A DNA stretch of 64,000 nt from Vulcanimicrobiota bacterium (GCA_023447635.1 JAEXNA010000081.1:1-64000), one strand, 5' to 3'. Shown: positions 32,047 to 42,054, counted from the stretch's first letter. Program-made: numbers and translations. The notes: generated by a model from the sequence alone, not told the origin.

Positions 32047-35000
32047 AGATACGTGGGATGCACATCGATGGCTACGGCCGTTTTGTCGACTACCGAATAG
32101 AAGAGCTCTCTCCCGGGCTGACTATTTTCCTAGGGCAGAACGAGGCCGGGAAATCGACTCTCCTTGCATTTATCAGGGCGATCTTATTCGGCTTCCCCGA
32201 GGGAAGAAGCGCGGAGAACCGCTACACCCTACCAGGTCGTTCTCAACATGGGGGGCGCTTATTCTTGGAAGACGAGAATGGCACCCCATACACACTGCAT
32301 CGTCATTCGGGCAAGAAGGGAGGCCGGGTTCAAGTTTTCCGCGGCGACAAGGAGGGCGACGCTTTGACTCTCCAGGGGCTGCTGGGTTCAGCGGGCAAGG
32401 GCCTTTTCCGAAATGTCTTCGCCTTCAGTCTTGGCGAACTTCAGCAGTTCGAGACCCTCAACGACCAGGAAGTCACTTCGGCTTTGTACAGCGCCGGTCT
32501 TGGGACGAGCGCTGCTAAAATGAGTAAGCTCGACAAAGATCTCAAGAGCCGGGCGGATGAACTGTTCAAGCCTAGCGGTAGCAAGCCTGAGATCAATGTT
32601 CTTCTCAGGCAACTCGAGGAGATCAAAGCCGAGAAGGCGGGACTGCTGAACCAGGCCGGCAAGTTCGAGGAGCTGACGCAGACGCTGGAGAGGTTGAAAA
32701 GACAAAGCGAGGAAGTAGGCACCCGCGAGCAAGCTCTGATCTCGGCGGAGATGGGGACAGAGAGGCTGCTGGCCGCTTGGCCGACCTGGGCCAAATGGAG
32801 TAGTGAGCAAGAGAGACTGGATTCTTTGCCTGCCGAGCGATTGATTCCAGCCGATTCTTTACCCAGGCTTACAGCGCTTCTCGAAAGACTTTCCGAACTG
32901 CAACAGAGGGAGATGCTTCATCTAAGGCGTCTTGAGAAGCAGACGAAGCGGCTAGGAGAACTGCCGCGGGACGAAAGCCTGCTTAATCAGGGTGAGACGA
33001 TCCGCCGCCTTGCTGGTCATCGGACAGAATGGGGCCGGCTCCGTCAGGCTCTACCTGGACACCTACGCCAAGAAGAAGAGCTGCAGACGCAGCTGAGACA
33101 CCGGTTGACAGAGATCCACCCTGACTGGCAAATAGAGACGTTGAAGTCTTGTGACATTTCGGTGGGCCGCTATGCGGCGATTCGAACACATCAGGTGAAC
33201 CTGTCGACCTTGAGTCAGGAAGAGTTGCTTGGAAAGCAGCGCCTTACGGAAGCTAACAAAGAGCGGCAGATTGCCAGGCAGCAGCTAGACGAAGCGTTGG
33301 AGGAGCTGGCCTTCGTTCCAGAGCCAGACACCACGCTCCAAGGCCTACAAGAAAGCGTGTTGTCTGATCTCAGGGGCCAGTGGCGCCAATCTGCGGAACA
33401 GGCCAGGCGGGCCGAGGAAGACCACAAAATCGCCGCCGCGACCGTAACTGATGGGCTGGAGGCCCTCGGCCCGGGATGGACGCCGGAACGCGTCAAGCGA
33501 ACCGACGCACATCGTGATCATTCGCAGAAGGCTCTCGAGCATAGAGAGGCCATGACCACGCGACGTGAGCAGGCCGTGTTGGCACGAAGTGCGGTTCAGG
33601 CTTTAGAAAGGCAGCTTCAGGCTCTCGGTAAAGAGCGCGAGGCCGTCTCAGCCCACGACTTGCCTTCTGGAAGTCGCTCTGTGGAGCAAATCGAAGCTCT
33701 TCGCGAGCGCCTGTTCACGTCTCGCGCCGACCTGCTGCGCCGCGAGAAGCTCAGGGCCGCCGTGGATCAGGGACGCGCCCAAACCCTGGCTATCGGTTCA
33801 TCATATCAGGGGTTGCCCATATGGCTGGCGGGAGCGATTGCTCTGTGCGGCCTTATCGTGGCTGTAGCACTCGCTTACAACGAGCATACCAACCTTGCTC
33901 TTTTCGTTTTCTTCTTCATGCTGATTGTAGCAGGCGCCGTACATGCTGTGCGTGCAGCGGCTGTAGCCAGAGACGCCTCCAGCGTTGAAGACCAAGCAAA
34001 ACGCCATCAAGCGGCGCGAGATGAACTTGTTAAAGCGCAGTCTGAGCTTGTAGTCGTCGAGCAGAGTCTGTCAGATGCGGCGGCCTTTCTGGGCTTTTCT
34101 TCGATAGTAACGTCAGACGAACTCGACCGTCTGGACCGTAGCCTTACTAAGGATAACGCCGAACTTGAACGTCGGCAGTCCAGACTGGAACAGGTCGCCA
34201 GGTTGGAACAGAGAGTCGCGGACACTATGAGCGAGCTGGAAATAGCCCGGCAAGAGCAGAAGTCCGCTGAAGACGACACCATTCGCGCCCAGCAAGATTG
34301 GCAACTCTGGCTCTCTGAGTTAGGCCTAGCCGAAAGCCTATCTCCAGACACGGCGCGCGAATTGCTCTCCAACGTGCAGCGGCTGGCAGATTCCATTCGC
34401 CGTCTGGAACGTGTGGCCGAGAGCGCCGAAGCTGACAGGCAGAAGGCTTCAGCGGACGCTAAACGTTTGGTGGATATCCTCCAGAAGGCCGGGAGGACGT
34501 TTCAGCAAAGCCATTTCGACGACCAGATTACCAGCTTCATATCGGACGTCCGAGCAGAAGCCGACAAGGCCGGTGACCGTGCCCAGCTCCAGAGACGAGT
34601 CACGGAAGAGCAGCGTCGGCTGGAGCGAGCCGAAGAGCGATGTCAAGAACTTGCACAGAGTTTACAGGCTAGTCAAGCTGCGCTAGAAATCGCCGAAGAA
34701 GAATGGAAGACCGCGCGGGTCGGCCTTCCCGCCACGACCCCCGGGACAGCCTTGGAGATTCTGCAGCGCGCTCGTGCAGCCAGGGAGCTACTTGACCGAG
34801 CCCAGGCCGAGAGCGTTAAACGCGAGGAGGCGGAAAACTCGCTGGAGAGGATGTACGAAGACATCCGCGCGGTCTTCCGTGAAGTGGGCCGACAGGCGCC
34901 TGCCCCGGCTGACCTGCTCTCGGATTTCGACCGTCTGCTTTTTGACCTTCAGCAGCACGAGAAGGCAGAAGACGAGCGGGCGACGCTGCAGCGTGAGGCT

Positions 35001-35912
35001 GCGGCAAGCGCCAGCGATTTGGAAGCTGTGGTCAGCGACCTCGCGGCACGACGAGCCGACGTCCAGGCTCTCTATACGCAGGCTGGAGTGGAAGACGAAG
35101 CCTCTTACAGGGAGTCGGCGGAGATAGAGCATACCCGCGCTGGATGTCGACAGGCGATTCATAATCATCTGCAGGCCCTTACAGTGGCTGCCGGAGGAGC
35201 GGACTTGCCTACCTTTATTCATCAACTAGAGAGCAGCAACACCGACGAGTTGCAGCTATCGTTGACCGCTACTCGCGAGGAAAGGTCGCAGGTTAGTCAG
35301 CAGCGCTCGAACTTGCTCAGAGAACAGGGCCGGGTCCAATCCGAACTGGAGGCCATTCAAGCTTCAGATGCTCTCCCCAATTTGCGGCTGCGCGAAGAGA
35401 TGCTCAAAGAGCAGTTGCGAGAGCGAGCCGGCGAGTGGGCCGCCCTGGCTTTGGCTGACAGTCTACTCGAAGAGGCTCGAAAAACGTTCGAAAGAGAGCG
35501 GCAACCGGATGTCTTGGTACGCGCTAGCGCCCACTTCTCGCGAATGACAGACGGGCGTTACACCCGCTTAGTAGCACCACCTGGGGACAGTAAAGTGGTG
35601 ATGGAGACCGCTACCGGTTCCAGGCGCGAAAGTCAGGAATTGAGCCGAGGAACTGCCGAGCAAGCCTACCTGGCTCTTCGTCTGGGCTTCGTTCATGAGT
35701 TCAGTCGGCGCTCGGAGCCTTTACCCATGGTGATGGATGACATCTTTGTCAATTTTGATCCAGAACGCGCAAAGGCGGCAATGCGTGAGATTCTGACCCT
35801 GACAGACCGGCATCAGGTCCTTCTTTTCACCTGTCACCCCGAGACCGTGGAACGGGTTCGGGAAGTCCATCCCCAGACGGATGTCAGGTCGCTGGCGGCA
35901 GCAGGAAATTAG
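32043..35912 (+). CDS. SbcC/YhaN-like ATPase
   Basis: 1289 residues, partner of the upstream nuclease. The Walker A motif GQNEAGKST is at 31-39. Long coiled-coil arms follow (about 190-570 and 650-1100) and are interrupted near 589-640 by two hydrophobic segments (WLAGAIALCGLIVAVALAY and LALFVFFFMLIVAGAVHAV), a feature of YhaN rather than SbcC. The C-terminal half-site has SRGTAEQAYLALRLGF (ABC signature region) and Walker B VMDDIFVNFD near 1228-1240. The pair should process DNA ends. In a defence island it may act on phage DNA, which is inference. Confidence 0.88.
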   Translation: MKIRGMHIDGYGRFVDYRIEELSPGLTIFLGQNEAGKSTLLAFIRAILFGFPEGRSAENRYTLPGRSQHGGRLFLEDENGTPYTLHRHSGKKGGRVQVFRGDKEGDALTLQGLLGSAGKGLFRNVFAFSLGELQQFETLNDQEVTSALYSAGLGTSAAKMSKLDKDLKSRADELFKPSGSKPEINVLLRQLEEIKAEKAGLLNQAGKFEELTQTLERLKRQSEEVGTREQALISAEMGTERLLAAWPTWAKWSSEQERLDSLPAERLIPADSLPRLTALLERLSELQQREMLHLRRLEKQTKRLGELPRDESLLNQGETIRRLAGHRTEWGRLRQALPGHLRQEEELQTQLRHRLTEIHPDWQIETLKSCDISVGRYAAIRTHQVNLSTLSQEELLGKQRLTEANKERQIARQQLDEALEELAFVPEPDTTLQGLQESVLSDLRGQWRQSAEQARRAEEDHKIAAATVTDGLEALGPGWTPERVKRTDAHRDHSQKALEHREAMTTRREQAVLARSAVQALERQLQALGKEREAVSAHDLPSGSRSVEQIEALRERLFTSRADLLRREKLRAAVDQGRAQTLAIGSSYQGLPIWLAGAIALCGLIVAVALAYNEHTNLALFVFFFMLIVAGAVHAVRAAAVARDASSVEDQAKRHQAARDELVKAQSELVVVEQSLSDAAAFLGFSSIVTSDELDRLDRSLTKDNAELERRQSRLEQVARLEQRVADTMSELEIARQEQKSAEDDTIRAQQDWQLWLSELGLAESLSPDTARELLSNVQRLADSIRRLERVAESAEADRQKASADAKRLVDILQKAGRTFQQSHFDDQITSFISDVRAEADKAGDRAQLQRRVTEEQRRLERAEERCQELAQSLQASQAALEIAEEEWKTARVGLPATTPGTALEILQRARAARELLDRAQAESVKREEAENSLERMYEDIRAVFREVGRQAPAPADLLSDFDRLLFDLQQHEKAEDERATLQREAAASASDLEAVVSDLAARRADVQALYTQAGVEDEASYRESAEIEHTRAGCRQAIHNHLQALTVAAGGADLPTFIHQLESSNTDELQLSLTATREERSQVSQQRSNLLREQGRVQSELEAIQASDALPNLRLREEMLKEQLRERAGEWAALALADSLLEEARKTFERERQPDVLVRASAHFSRMTDGRYTRLVAPPGDSKVVMETATGSRRESQELSRGTAEQAYLALRLGFVHEFSRRSEPLPMVMDDIFVNFDPERAKAAMREILTLTDRHQVLLFTCHPETVERVREVHPQTDVRSLAAAGN

Positions 35913-35961
35913 CTCAGAACGAGATTGAGGGCAGCATCAGGACCTCGGAGGGGATGGTTTG

Positions 35962-36549
35962 GTGTGGGCGAAAGCGGCCAAAGTGCAGCACTTAGGTTCG
36001 ACCCCTTACGATACGATTATTGCTTTCCAGTTCACCATGGCTTGGGCTGGCGAAGCGCTGTCTCAGCCGGCTCGGTTGGGATGGTGGCGGACGGATCTTG
36101 TGGATGAGTTTGGTGGGGGGGATTTGATGTTGCGGGTGGCGCCGCGGACCCACAAGTGGGCGGCGTTAGAGGCGGCTCGTGAGGCGGCGGTCCTGGCCGA
36201 CCGCAAGGCGCGGCAGCGGCTGGCGGACTCGGACAGCGCTCGGACGCTGTTCTTCTGGGGCTTCGAGATCGACGAGAAGTTGGGCGAGCGGATCCGCGAC
36301 TTGAAGTGGGCGGGGAAGTCTCCGGCAGAGGTTCTGCCGTTGCCCTGCGAGCTGGGCTCTGACTTCGACCGGGCTTCGTTCCTGAAGACGCTGGAGGCCA
36401 TCGGCCCCGCGACTCCTCACGAAGTGCAGGCGTCGGGGCGCGAGATCCAGGCGGCCATGCCTGTCGACCTCGCAGAGGCGGCCAGGATGTTCATGGGAGC
36501 TTTCCAGCCGCTAGCCGACGAGTACCCGCTACCGTTCTTTCGAGTTTGA
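35962..36549 (+). CDS. brxE: BREX protein BrxE
   Basis: 195 residues. The opening FQFTMAWAGEALSQPARLGWWRTDLVDEFGG and later FWGFEIDEKLGERIRDLK match my recollection of BrxE, the first gene of type 6 BREX operons; its function is unknown. GTG 35962 has GGAGGGG eight bases upstream; TTG 35959 is an alternative. It is followed closely by brxA-like, brxB-like and brxC-like genes in the order described for type 6. Recognition is from sequence pattern plus synteny. Confidence 0.75.
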   Translation: MWAKAAKVQHLGSTPYDTIIAFQFTMAWAGEALSQPARLGWWRTDLVDEFGGGDLMLRVAPRTHKWAALEAAREAAVLADRKARQRLADSDSARTLFFWGFEIDEKLGERIRDLKWAGKSPAEVLPLPCELGSDFDRASFLKTLEAIGPATPHEVQASGREIQAAMPVDLAEAARMFMGAFQPLADEYPLPFFRV

Positions 36550-36557
36550 CCCTTTCG

Positions 36558-37322
36558 ATGACCGACACGAAGCCTCAGGAAGAGACGGCCGTTCATACGC
36601 GTATGCTGCGGATGGGCCTGGCCGAAGACGATAGCCTGACCTACTGGTCTCACGCGGCTAGAGGGCTGACAGCGGAGCAAACTTTCGAAGCCGCTTTTCA
36701 GGAACGCTGGTTCGGCAGCCGGACACTGGCCCGCGTGCGCTACCTGGTCCTGAACTTCCAGCACCGCTTCGACGCCTTCCCTCAGGCGCTCGCAGCGCTG
36801 AACCTGTGGAGCCCGGCGGACGTCTCCGACCGTACGGCGATCTGCCACTGGCATCTGCAGCTTTCAGATCCGCTCTACCGCGAGTTTACCTCGTCCTTGT
36901 TCGCACAGCGATGGCAGCGCCCTAGCCCGACCATCGACCGGACGGCCGCCATCCGCTGGGTGGAAGCGAAAATGGAGGGGCGCTGGTCTGCCTCTACCAG
37001 CCAGCGCATGGCCTCCGGCCTTCTCTCTACCTGTTCCGAGGCAGGCCTGTGCGAACCCCTCAAACCGATCCGGAACCTCAGCTTCCCCCGCATTTCCGAC
37101 CAGGCGCTGGGGTATCTGCTGTACCTGCTTCGCGATGTGAGTTTTCAGGGGAGTCTTCAGGAGAACCCTTACACCCAGTCGGTGGGCCTGGACGGCGAGT
37201 TGTGGCAGCAACGCGTCCGTAAGCTGCCCTGGCTTAGCTACAGTCGGACCGGCGATGTTCAGGATATCAAGTGGCAGTATGACAGCTTGCAGAGCTGGGC
37301 GGGTGAGGTTCTGGCGTCGTGA
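36558..37322 (+). CDS. brxA: BREX protein BrxA (DUF1819)
   Basis: 254 residues from ATG 36558; an in-frame TTG at 36546 would overlap the brxE stop. The segments LTAEQTFEAAFQERWFGSRTLARVRYLVLNF, DPLYREFTSSLFAQRW and ERWSAST-like region (EGRWSASTSQRMASGLLSTC) fit DUF1819/BrxA, a small DNA-binding helical protein of BREX systems. Its stop overlaps the GTG start of brxB by 4 bases, as in known brxA-brxB pairs. Confidence 0.83.
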   Translation: MTDTKPQEETAVHTRMLRMGLAEDDSLTYWSHAARGLTAEQTFEAAFQERWFGSRTLARVRYLVLNFQHRFDAFPQALAALNLWSPADVSDRTAICHWHLQLSDPLYREFTSSLFAQRWQRPSPTIDRTAAIRWVEAKMEGRWSASTSQRMASGLLSTCSEAGLCEPLKPIRNLSFPRISDQALGYLLYLLRDVSFQGSLQENPYTQSVGLDGELWQQRVRKLPWLSYSRTGDVQDIKWQYDSLQSWAGEVLAS

Positions 37323-37951
37323 GTAAACAAAGTCTGGCGAGCTCTTTCGACGCTCTGAAGAAAGACCTGATGGCCGAAGAAGGGCCGCGCATCTCGACGA
37401 TGCGCAACTACCGGTTCGCCATCGTGCCGTACCATCCGGAGCAAGAGTTCGAGCTGCGCAAGTCGGTCCGAAAGCTGAACGACGAGCTGCGCCTTCAGGG
37501 CTGGAACGTGCTGGAGATCTCCATGCAAAAACTGCTGGTGCGAAGGCTGCAAGCGTTGGAGCCGGGAGTTCTTGAGAAGTGGATCGACACCGAGAAACGC
37601 CAGTTCGCACGAAATCCCGACCGGGCTCTGGGCCGGGTCAAGGACCTGGTGGCCGAGCTGATCGAGGGCGAGAGCGGCATCGCTGCGGACATTGTCGAGA
37701 TCATCGGAAACTTCGCCGACCAGCATCCCGAACAGACGGAGCGAACGCTGATCTGGATCAAAAGGGTCGGCGCGCTCTACCCGTTCTCGCGCTCATCCAC
37801 GCTGCTGAAATTTCTCGACGGCAAGACCCGCCAGATCCCCGTCGTCTTTCTTTACCCTGGCACTCAAGAAGATAAGACCGCGCTGTCCTTTATGGGGGAA
37901 GGGCCCGCGGATCGTGACTATCGCCCCCGCATCTACTCTGCCTCACTGTAG
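37319..37951 (+). CDS. brxB: BREX protein BrxB (DUF1788)
   Basis: 210 residues with a GTG start inside the brxA stop (GTGA). The opening SLASSFDALKKDLMAEEGPRISTMRNYRFAIVPYHPEQEF, the QKLLVRRLQ-type middle and the C-terminal IPVVFLYPGTQEDKTALSFMG followed by YRPRIYS are typical of DUF1788/BrxB. The protein is required for defence in studied BREX systems, but its biochemical role is not established. brxC starts 9 bases later. Confidence 0.85.
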   Translation: MSKQSLASSFDALKKDLMAEEGPRISTMRNYRFAIVPYHPEQEFELRKSVRKLNDELRLQGWNVLEISMQKLLVRRLQALEPGVLEKWIDTEKRQFARNPDRALGRVKDLVAELIEGESGIAADIVEIIGNFADQHPEQTERTLIWIKRVGALYPFSRSSTLLKFLDGKTRQIPVVFLYPGTQEDKTALSFMGEGPADRDYRPRIYSASL

Positions 37952-37960
37952 AAAGACGCT

Positions 37961-40900
37961 ATGCAAGACACCAAGCCCGCTACCGTTCAAGAGATTTTCG
38001 CCTCTGATGTGACCCGCGACATCCCGCCGGTCATCTACTTCCACGAGCAGCAGCCCGAAAAGCTGAAGAGCGAGGTCGAGGAGTACATCATCACGGGCGG
38101 CTACGAAGAGAACGACCCTCGTCGCCGACGTATCTCGGACGGTATCCACGAGCAGTTCGTGCGTCTGCTTCGCGCTCTGCACGCGGAGCTGGCGAAGTCG
38201 GGAGGAACGGAGCTTCCGGGAAGCTGGATCTCTGGCTTCTTCGGCTCTGGTAAGTCGAGCTTTGCCAAGCTGCTTGGTCTAGCCCTGGACCAGCGGCAGC
38301 TGCCTGACGGTCAATCGTTGGCGCAGGCGCTGCTAGACCGGGACGACTCGCCTCGCAGAGCGGAGTTTCAGGAGGCCTGGAGCAGGGTGGCCGAGGCGAT
38401 CGACCCGATCGCGGTGGTGTTCGATATCGGGGCGGTGGCGCGCGATGACGAGCATATCCACTCGGCCGCCAAGCGTCAGCTGTTCGCCAGGCTAGACTAC
38501 TGCTCGGTCAGTCATAACGTGGCGGAGTACGAACTGAAGTTAGAGCAGGACGGGCATTGGGACGAGTTCCTGAAGCTGGCCGAAGAGACGCTGGGCAAGC
38601 CGTGGGCGAGGGCGAAGGCGGAGCAGCTGGCGGAAGACAGCTTCTCTGAAGTGATGCACGCGATGTTCCCCAGCCGTTTCGGCGACCCGGTGGCATGGCT
38701 TGACGCGCGCACCGGAGGTTCGGGGGGAGGCAGCTCGGTCGAGGAGACCTCGCGGCAGATCGAGCACATGATCAGCACTCGGGCCAGCGGCAAGACTCTC
38801 TTTTTCGTGGTGGACGAAGTGAGCCAGTACATCCATCAGAACGACACTCGCATGCTGAAGCTGGACGCCTTCGTCAAGGATCTGGGACAGCGATTGAAGG
38901 GCAGGGTCTGGGTCCTGGCCACGGGTCAGCAGAAGCTGGAAGAGGACGTCGACGGTAGCAACCTGAGTAAGCTCAAGGACCGGTTCCCTCCGCGTCTGCG
39001 CGCGCATCTTTCTCCAACCAACATCCGGGATGTGGTGCACAAACGTCTGCTGAAGAAGAAGCCCGCCCACGAAGAGGCGCTGCGGGAGCTGTTCGAGGCG
39101 CACCGTTCGGACCTGAAGCTGAACGCCTACAAATGCGGAGAGATCAGCGCTCGAGACTTCCTGGAGGTCTATCCGATGCTGCCGGCTCAGGTCGATCTGC
39201 TGATGCAGATCACCAGCAGTCTGAGGGCTCGCTCTTCGCGTATGAAGGGCGACGACCACGCCATCCGAGGGTTGCTGCAGCTGCTGGGAGAGCTGTTCCG
39301 GGAGCAGAAGCTGGGCGAGAAGCCGTTCGGCTCGCTGGTGACGGTGGATCAGATTTACGACGTACAGGCGACGGCGCTCGATGCCGACGTGCAGAACACG
39401 ATGGCCCGGCTGCAGGCCAGCGAGCTTGCCGCCGATGATGTGGCGATGCGGGCGGCCAAGGCGGTGGCCTTGCTGGAGCTGATCCAGGAGCAGGAGCCGA
39501 CCACGGCCGAGCTGGTGGCGCAGTGCCTGTATCCCAGGATGGGTCATCCGTCGGAGGTGGAGGTTTATCGGGCGGCTTTGGAGCGGCTGTTCCAGGGCGG
39601 TTTCCTGGCCAACTCGGAAAAGCAGGGCTATAAGATTCAGAGCTCGGCCGGTCAGGAGTGGGCCAACGAGCGGGACAGCTACTCGGTGACGGGGCAGCAG
39701 ATCAGCGAGCTGGTCAAGAAGAAGCTTCACGACCTGATGGGGGCTGCGGCAAGTCGTCGCCCTCGCTACATGAACAAGGCGTGGCCGCTGGCGTCCTTTT
39801 ACAGCGACAGTCGTGGTACAAAGGGAGAACGGCTGTCGGTCCCCAGCGACCCTGCGACGGTGACTTTCGATTTCCATTTCGTGACTCGTCAGGACGACCG
39901 CTCTTCGGAGAAGTGGCTGAAAGAGAGCGACCTCGAAGCTTACAAAGACCACATTTTGTGGGTGTCTGGAGCGACGTCGAATCTGGAGAGCAAGGCCAGA
40001 GACCTGGTTCGCTCGCGCCATATGGTCGAGCGCTATCTGCCTCGTTTGCAGTCGCTGCCCGAGGGGCGCAAGCGGTTCCTGTTCGACGAGCAGACCCATC
40101 AGGAGCATCTGGAGACCGAGGTGTCCGCGCTGGCGGCTCGGGCCTTTACGGATGGCGCCCTGTACTTCCGGGCCAGGCAGCTCGACATCACTCGGCACGG
40201 GGCGGGGTTCGTGGCGGTGGTGACGGGGGCGGGCGAGGAGGTGCTGCCGCTGCTGTACCCTCACCACGTCGAGCTTGCGATCACGGACGGTGAGCTGAAG
40301 CAGCTGTTAGAGGACAACCTGTCGGGGGTGAGCGCCAAGTTCCTCGACGGGGGGCTGGGGATTCTGAAGCTAGACGCGGGTAAGTACGTGCCGGCGTGCG
40401 AGGGCGATGTGGTGACCCGGATCCGCCAGCACATCGAGAGTCAGACCGGGCTTTCGGGCAACAGCTTGCTGCAGGCGTTCGGTGGGCCGCCGTCGGGCTA
40501 TCCGTCGGACGTGGTGAAGGCCTGCGTGCTCGGTCTGCTGCGAGGCGGCCGGATCACGCTGCGTCCTGTTACGGGTCAGAAGGTCACCTCGGTTCGAGAT
40601 CCTGACGTGCGCGAGCTGTTCCTGAAAGATAAGGACTTCCGCAGGGCTGACCTTTTTCCCAAGACGGACGGGATTGATCGACGTGCTTTGATCGGTCTGC
40701 GGAAGTTTTTCAAAGAGGTCCTTAACGTGGACTTCGAGATGGACAACGACCACATCGCGAATGCGATCTTCCAGCACTTCCCTAAACAGCTGGGGAAGCT
40801 TAGAGAACTGAATTCCCGTCTTGACCAGCTGGACCCTCGCCCTAAGGTCGGGAAGTCTCTGGACAATCTGGGAGCGGTTCTGGAGAAGTGTCAGCGATCA

Positions 40901-41596
40901 AGGATGACCGAAGAGACGCTGCTGACAACTTTCGCCAATCTCGATGCTCTGAGAGACGGACTGACCGAACTCCATATCACCCTGGCCGACCTGACGGAAG
41001 ACCGGCTGGCAGGCCTGGTGCAGGCGCAGAGGGTACTACGTCAGCAGGGTCACCAGCTCAGGGATCTTGGAGAGAAGCTCGCCTCTGACGACGACACGAA
41101 GCAACTCGAGGAGCAGCTGCGTCAGCCGAAGCCGTGGCTCGAGGTGAAGTCCGTGGCTCCAGTCGTGCAGCGGATCCAGGAGGGCTACATCGAGAGGCGC
41201 CAGGAGCTGTTGGAGGGGCACGACCATCAGGCCGACGAGCTTCGAGAGGCCGTGAAGCGGCGGGACGGTTTCGCCGCTCTGGAGCCGGAGAAGGCAGAGG
41301 CAGTCTTACGACCTATCAGGGATGCGCTGTGTGACACCACGCCGAATAAGACCGAGCCTACGCTGGTCTATCTTCGCGATTCTATACCCGCACGGCTTCT
41401 GCACGGTGGGGACGAGGCGAACCGGCGGCTGGACGCGATGCTAGCTGACGCGGGGAAGGTGCAGGTGGTGCAGGTGAAGCTGGGGCTGGTGAACCGCGAG
41501 CTTTCCACGCCGCAGGACGTAGAGTCTTTGCTGGACGAGCTGCGGGAGCGGCTGATGGCCCAGCTGAAGAACGACGTGAGGATCAGGCTGCTATGA
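37961..41596 (+). CDS. brxC: BREX P-loop ATPase BrxC/PglY
   Basis: 1211 residues. The opening VQEIFASDVTRDIPPVIYFHEQQPEKLKSEVEEYIITGGY is typical of BrxC. The Walker A motif GFFGSGKSS lies at 92-100, preceded by LPGSWIS. An AAA-like core (LFFVVDEVSQYI as probable Walker B, VWVLATGQQKLEE as sensor region) and a long C-terminal region follow. BrxC is an essential ATPase of BREX and probably binds DNA. The final 90 codons exist a second time, decayed, at 51585-51849. The stop overlaps the ATG of the broken AAA ATPase gene by 4 bases. Confidence 0.9.
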   Translation: MQDTKPATVQEIFASDVTRDIPPVIYFHEQQPEKLKSEVEEYIITGGYEENDPRRRRISDGIHEQFVRLLRALHAELAKSGGTELPGSWISGFFGSGKSSFAKLLGLALDQRQLPDGQSLAQALLDRDDSPRRAEFQEAWSRVAEAIDPIAVVFDIGAVARDDEHIHSAAKRQLFARLDYCSVSHNVAEYELKLEQDGHWDEFLKLAEETLGKPWARAKAEQLAEDSFSEVMHAMFPSRFGDPVAWLDARTGGSGGGSSVEETSRQIEHMISTRASGKTLFFVVDEVSQYIHQNDTRMLKLDAFVKDLGQRLKGRVWVLATGQQKLEEDVDGSNLSKLKDRFPPRLRAHLSPTNIRDVVHKRLLKKKPAHEEALRELFEAHRSDLKLNAYKCGEISARDFLEVYPMLPAQVDLLMQITSSLRARSSRMKGDDHAIRGLLQLLGELFREQKLGEKPFGSLVTVDQIYDVQATALDADVQNTMARLQASELAADDVAMRAAKAVALLELIQEQEPTTAELVAQCLYPRMGHPSEVEVYRAALERLFQGGFLANSEKQGYKIQSSAGQEWANERDSYSVTGQQISELVKKKLHDLMGAAASRRPRYMNKAWPLASFYSDSRGTKGERLSVPSDPATVTFDFHFVTRQDDRSSEKWLKESDLEAYKDHILWVSGATSNLESKARDLVRSRHMVERYLPRLQSLPEGRKRFLFDEQTHQEHLETEVSALAARAFTDGALYFRARQLDITRHGAGFVAVVTGAGEEVLPLLYPHHVELAITDGELKQLLEDNLSGVSAKFLDGGLGILKLDAGKYVPACEGDVVTRIRQHIESQTGLSGNSLLQAFGGPPSGYPSDVVKACVLGLLRGGRITLRPVTGQKVTSVRDPDVRELFLKDKDFRRADLFPKTDGIDRRALIGLRKFFKEVLNVDFEMDNDHIANAIFQHFPKQLGKLRELNSRLDQLDPRPKVGKSLDNLGAVLEKCQRSRMTEETLLTTFANLDALRDGLTELHITLADLTEDRLAGLVQAQRVLRQQGHQLRDLGEKLASDDDTKQLEEQLRQPKPWLEVKSVAPVVQRIQEGYIERRQELLEGHDHQADELREAVKRRDGFAALEPEKAEAVLRPIRDALCDTTPNKTEPTLVYLRDSIPARLLHGGDEANRRLDAMLADAGKVQVVQVKLGLVNRELSTPQDVESLLDELRERLMAQLKNDVRIRLL

Positions 41597-42024
41597 CGAA
41601 CTCGACGCGAATCGAAGAGCTGGTGGTGAAGAACTACCGGCTGTTTCGCGATATCAAGCTCGAGAAGCTCACTCCATTAACTATTATCGTGGGCGCCAAC
41701 GGGACCGGGAAGTCGACCTTGTTCGATGTGTTTTCGTTCCTGCGCGAGGCTCTGGTGCAGGACGTGAACGTGGCGGTGAGTCGACGGGGTGGCTAGTTTC
41801 GGGACTACGCTCGCCGCGGCGGTCAGGTATTCGTTTCAACTCACTCGCCGGATTTCCTGAACGGCGCGGAGCTTGACGAAGTGTACTGGCTTAGCAAGAA
41901 GGAGGGGTTCAGTCAGGTGTACCGTGCTGCTGAAAGCGACCTGTTGAGGAGTTTGACGGCAGCAGGCGACCACCTGGGAACTCTCTGGCAGCAGAATCTT
42001 TTCGAGGGGGCTGGGCTGTTTTGA
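41593..42024 (+). pseudogene. Internally deleted AAA_21-type ATPase gene
   Basis: The first 67 codons encode a typical RecF/AAA_21 N-terminus (IEELVVKNYRLFRDIKLEKL, Walker A GANGTGKST) ending in an in-frame TAG (41794-41796). In the same frame, straight after the TAG, sequence resumes with FRDYARRGGQVFVSTHSPDFLNGAELDEVYW and a C-terminal GTLWQQNLFEGAGLF to TGA 42022. The middle of such a protein, including Walker B, is missing, so an internal deletion plus a nonsense codon destroyed it. It was once coupled to brxC through an ATGA overlap. Confidence 0.78.
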
Positions 42025-42054
42025 GACTGATTTTCTTCCTCGAGGAGCCCTCGA
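42021..42054 (+). pseudogene. First codons of a DUF4276-like gene
   Basis: Overlapping the stop of the broken ATPase is a TTG followed by codons for RLIFFLEEPS, the usual opening of DUF4276 proteins, which are commonly encoded directly after AAA_21 ATPases. The resemblance ends after about 11 codons, at a probable recombination joint near 42054; the frame then runs into a stop about 20 codons later. No gene is seen between here and 42150. Confidence 0.5.

Noticed and set aside
38540..40267. A 575-codon minus-strand frame
   Set aside because: It lies wholly within brxC and has the arginine/histidine/glutamine-rich composition of an antisense shadow; brxC has clear domain motifs.
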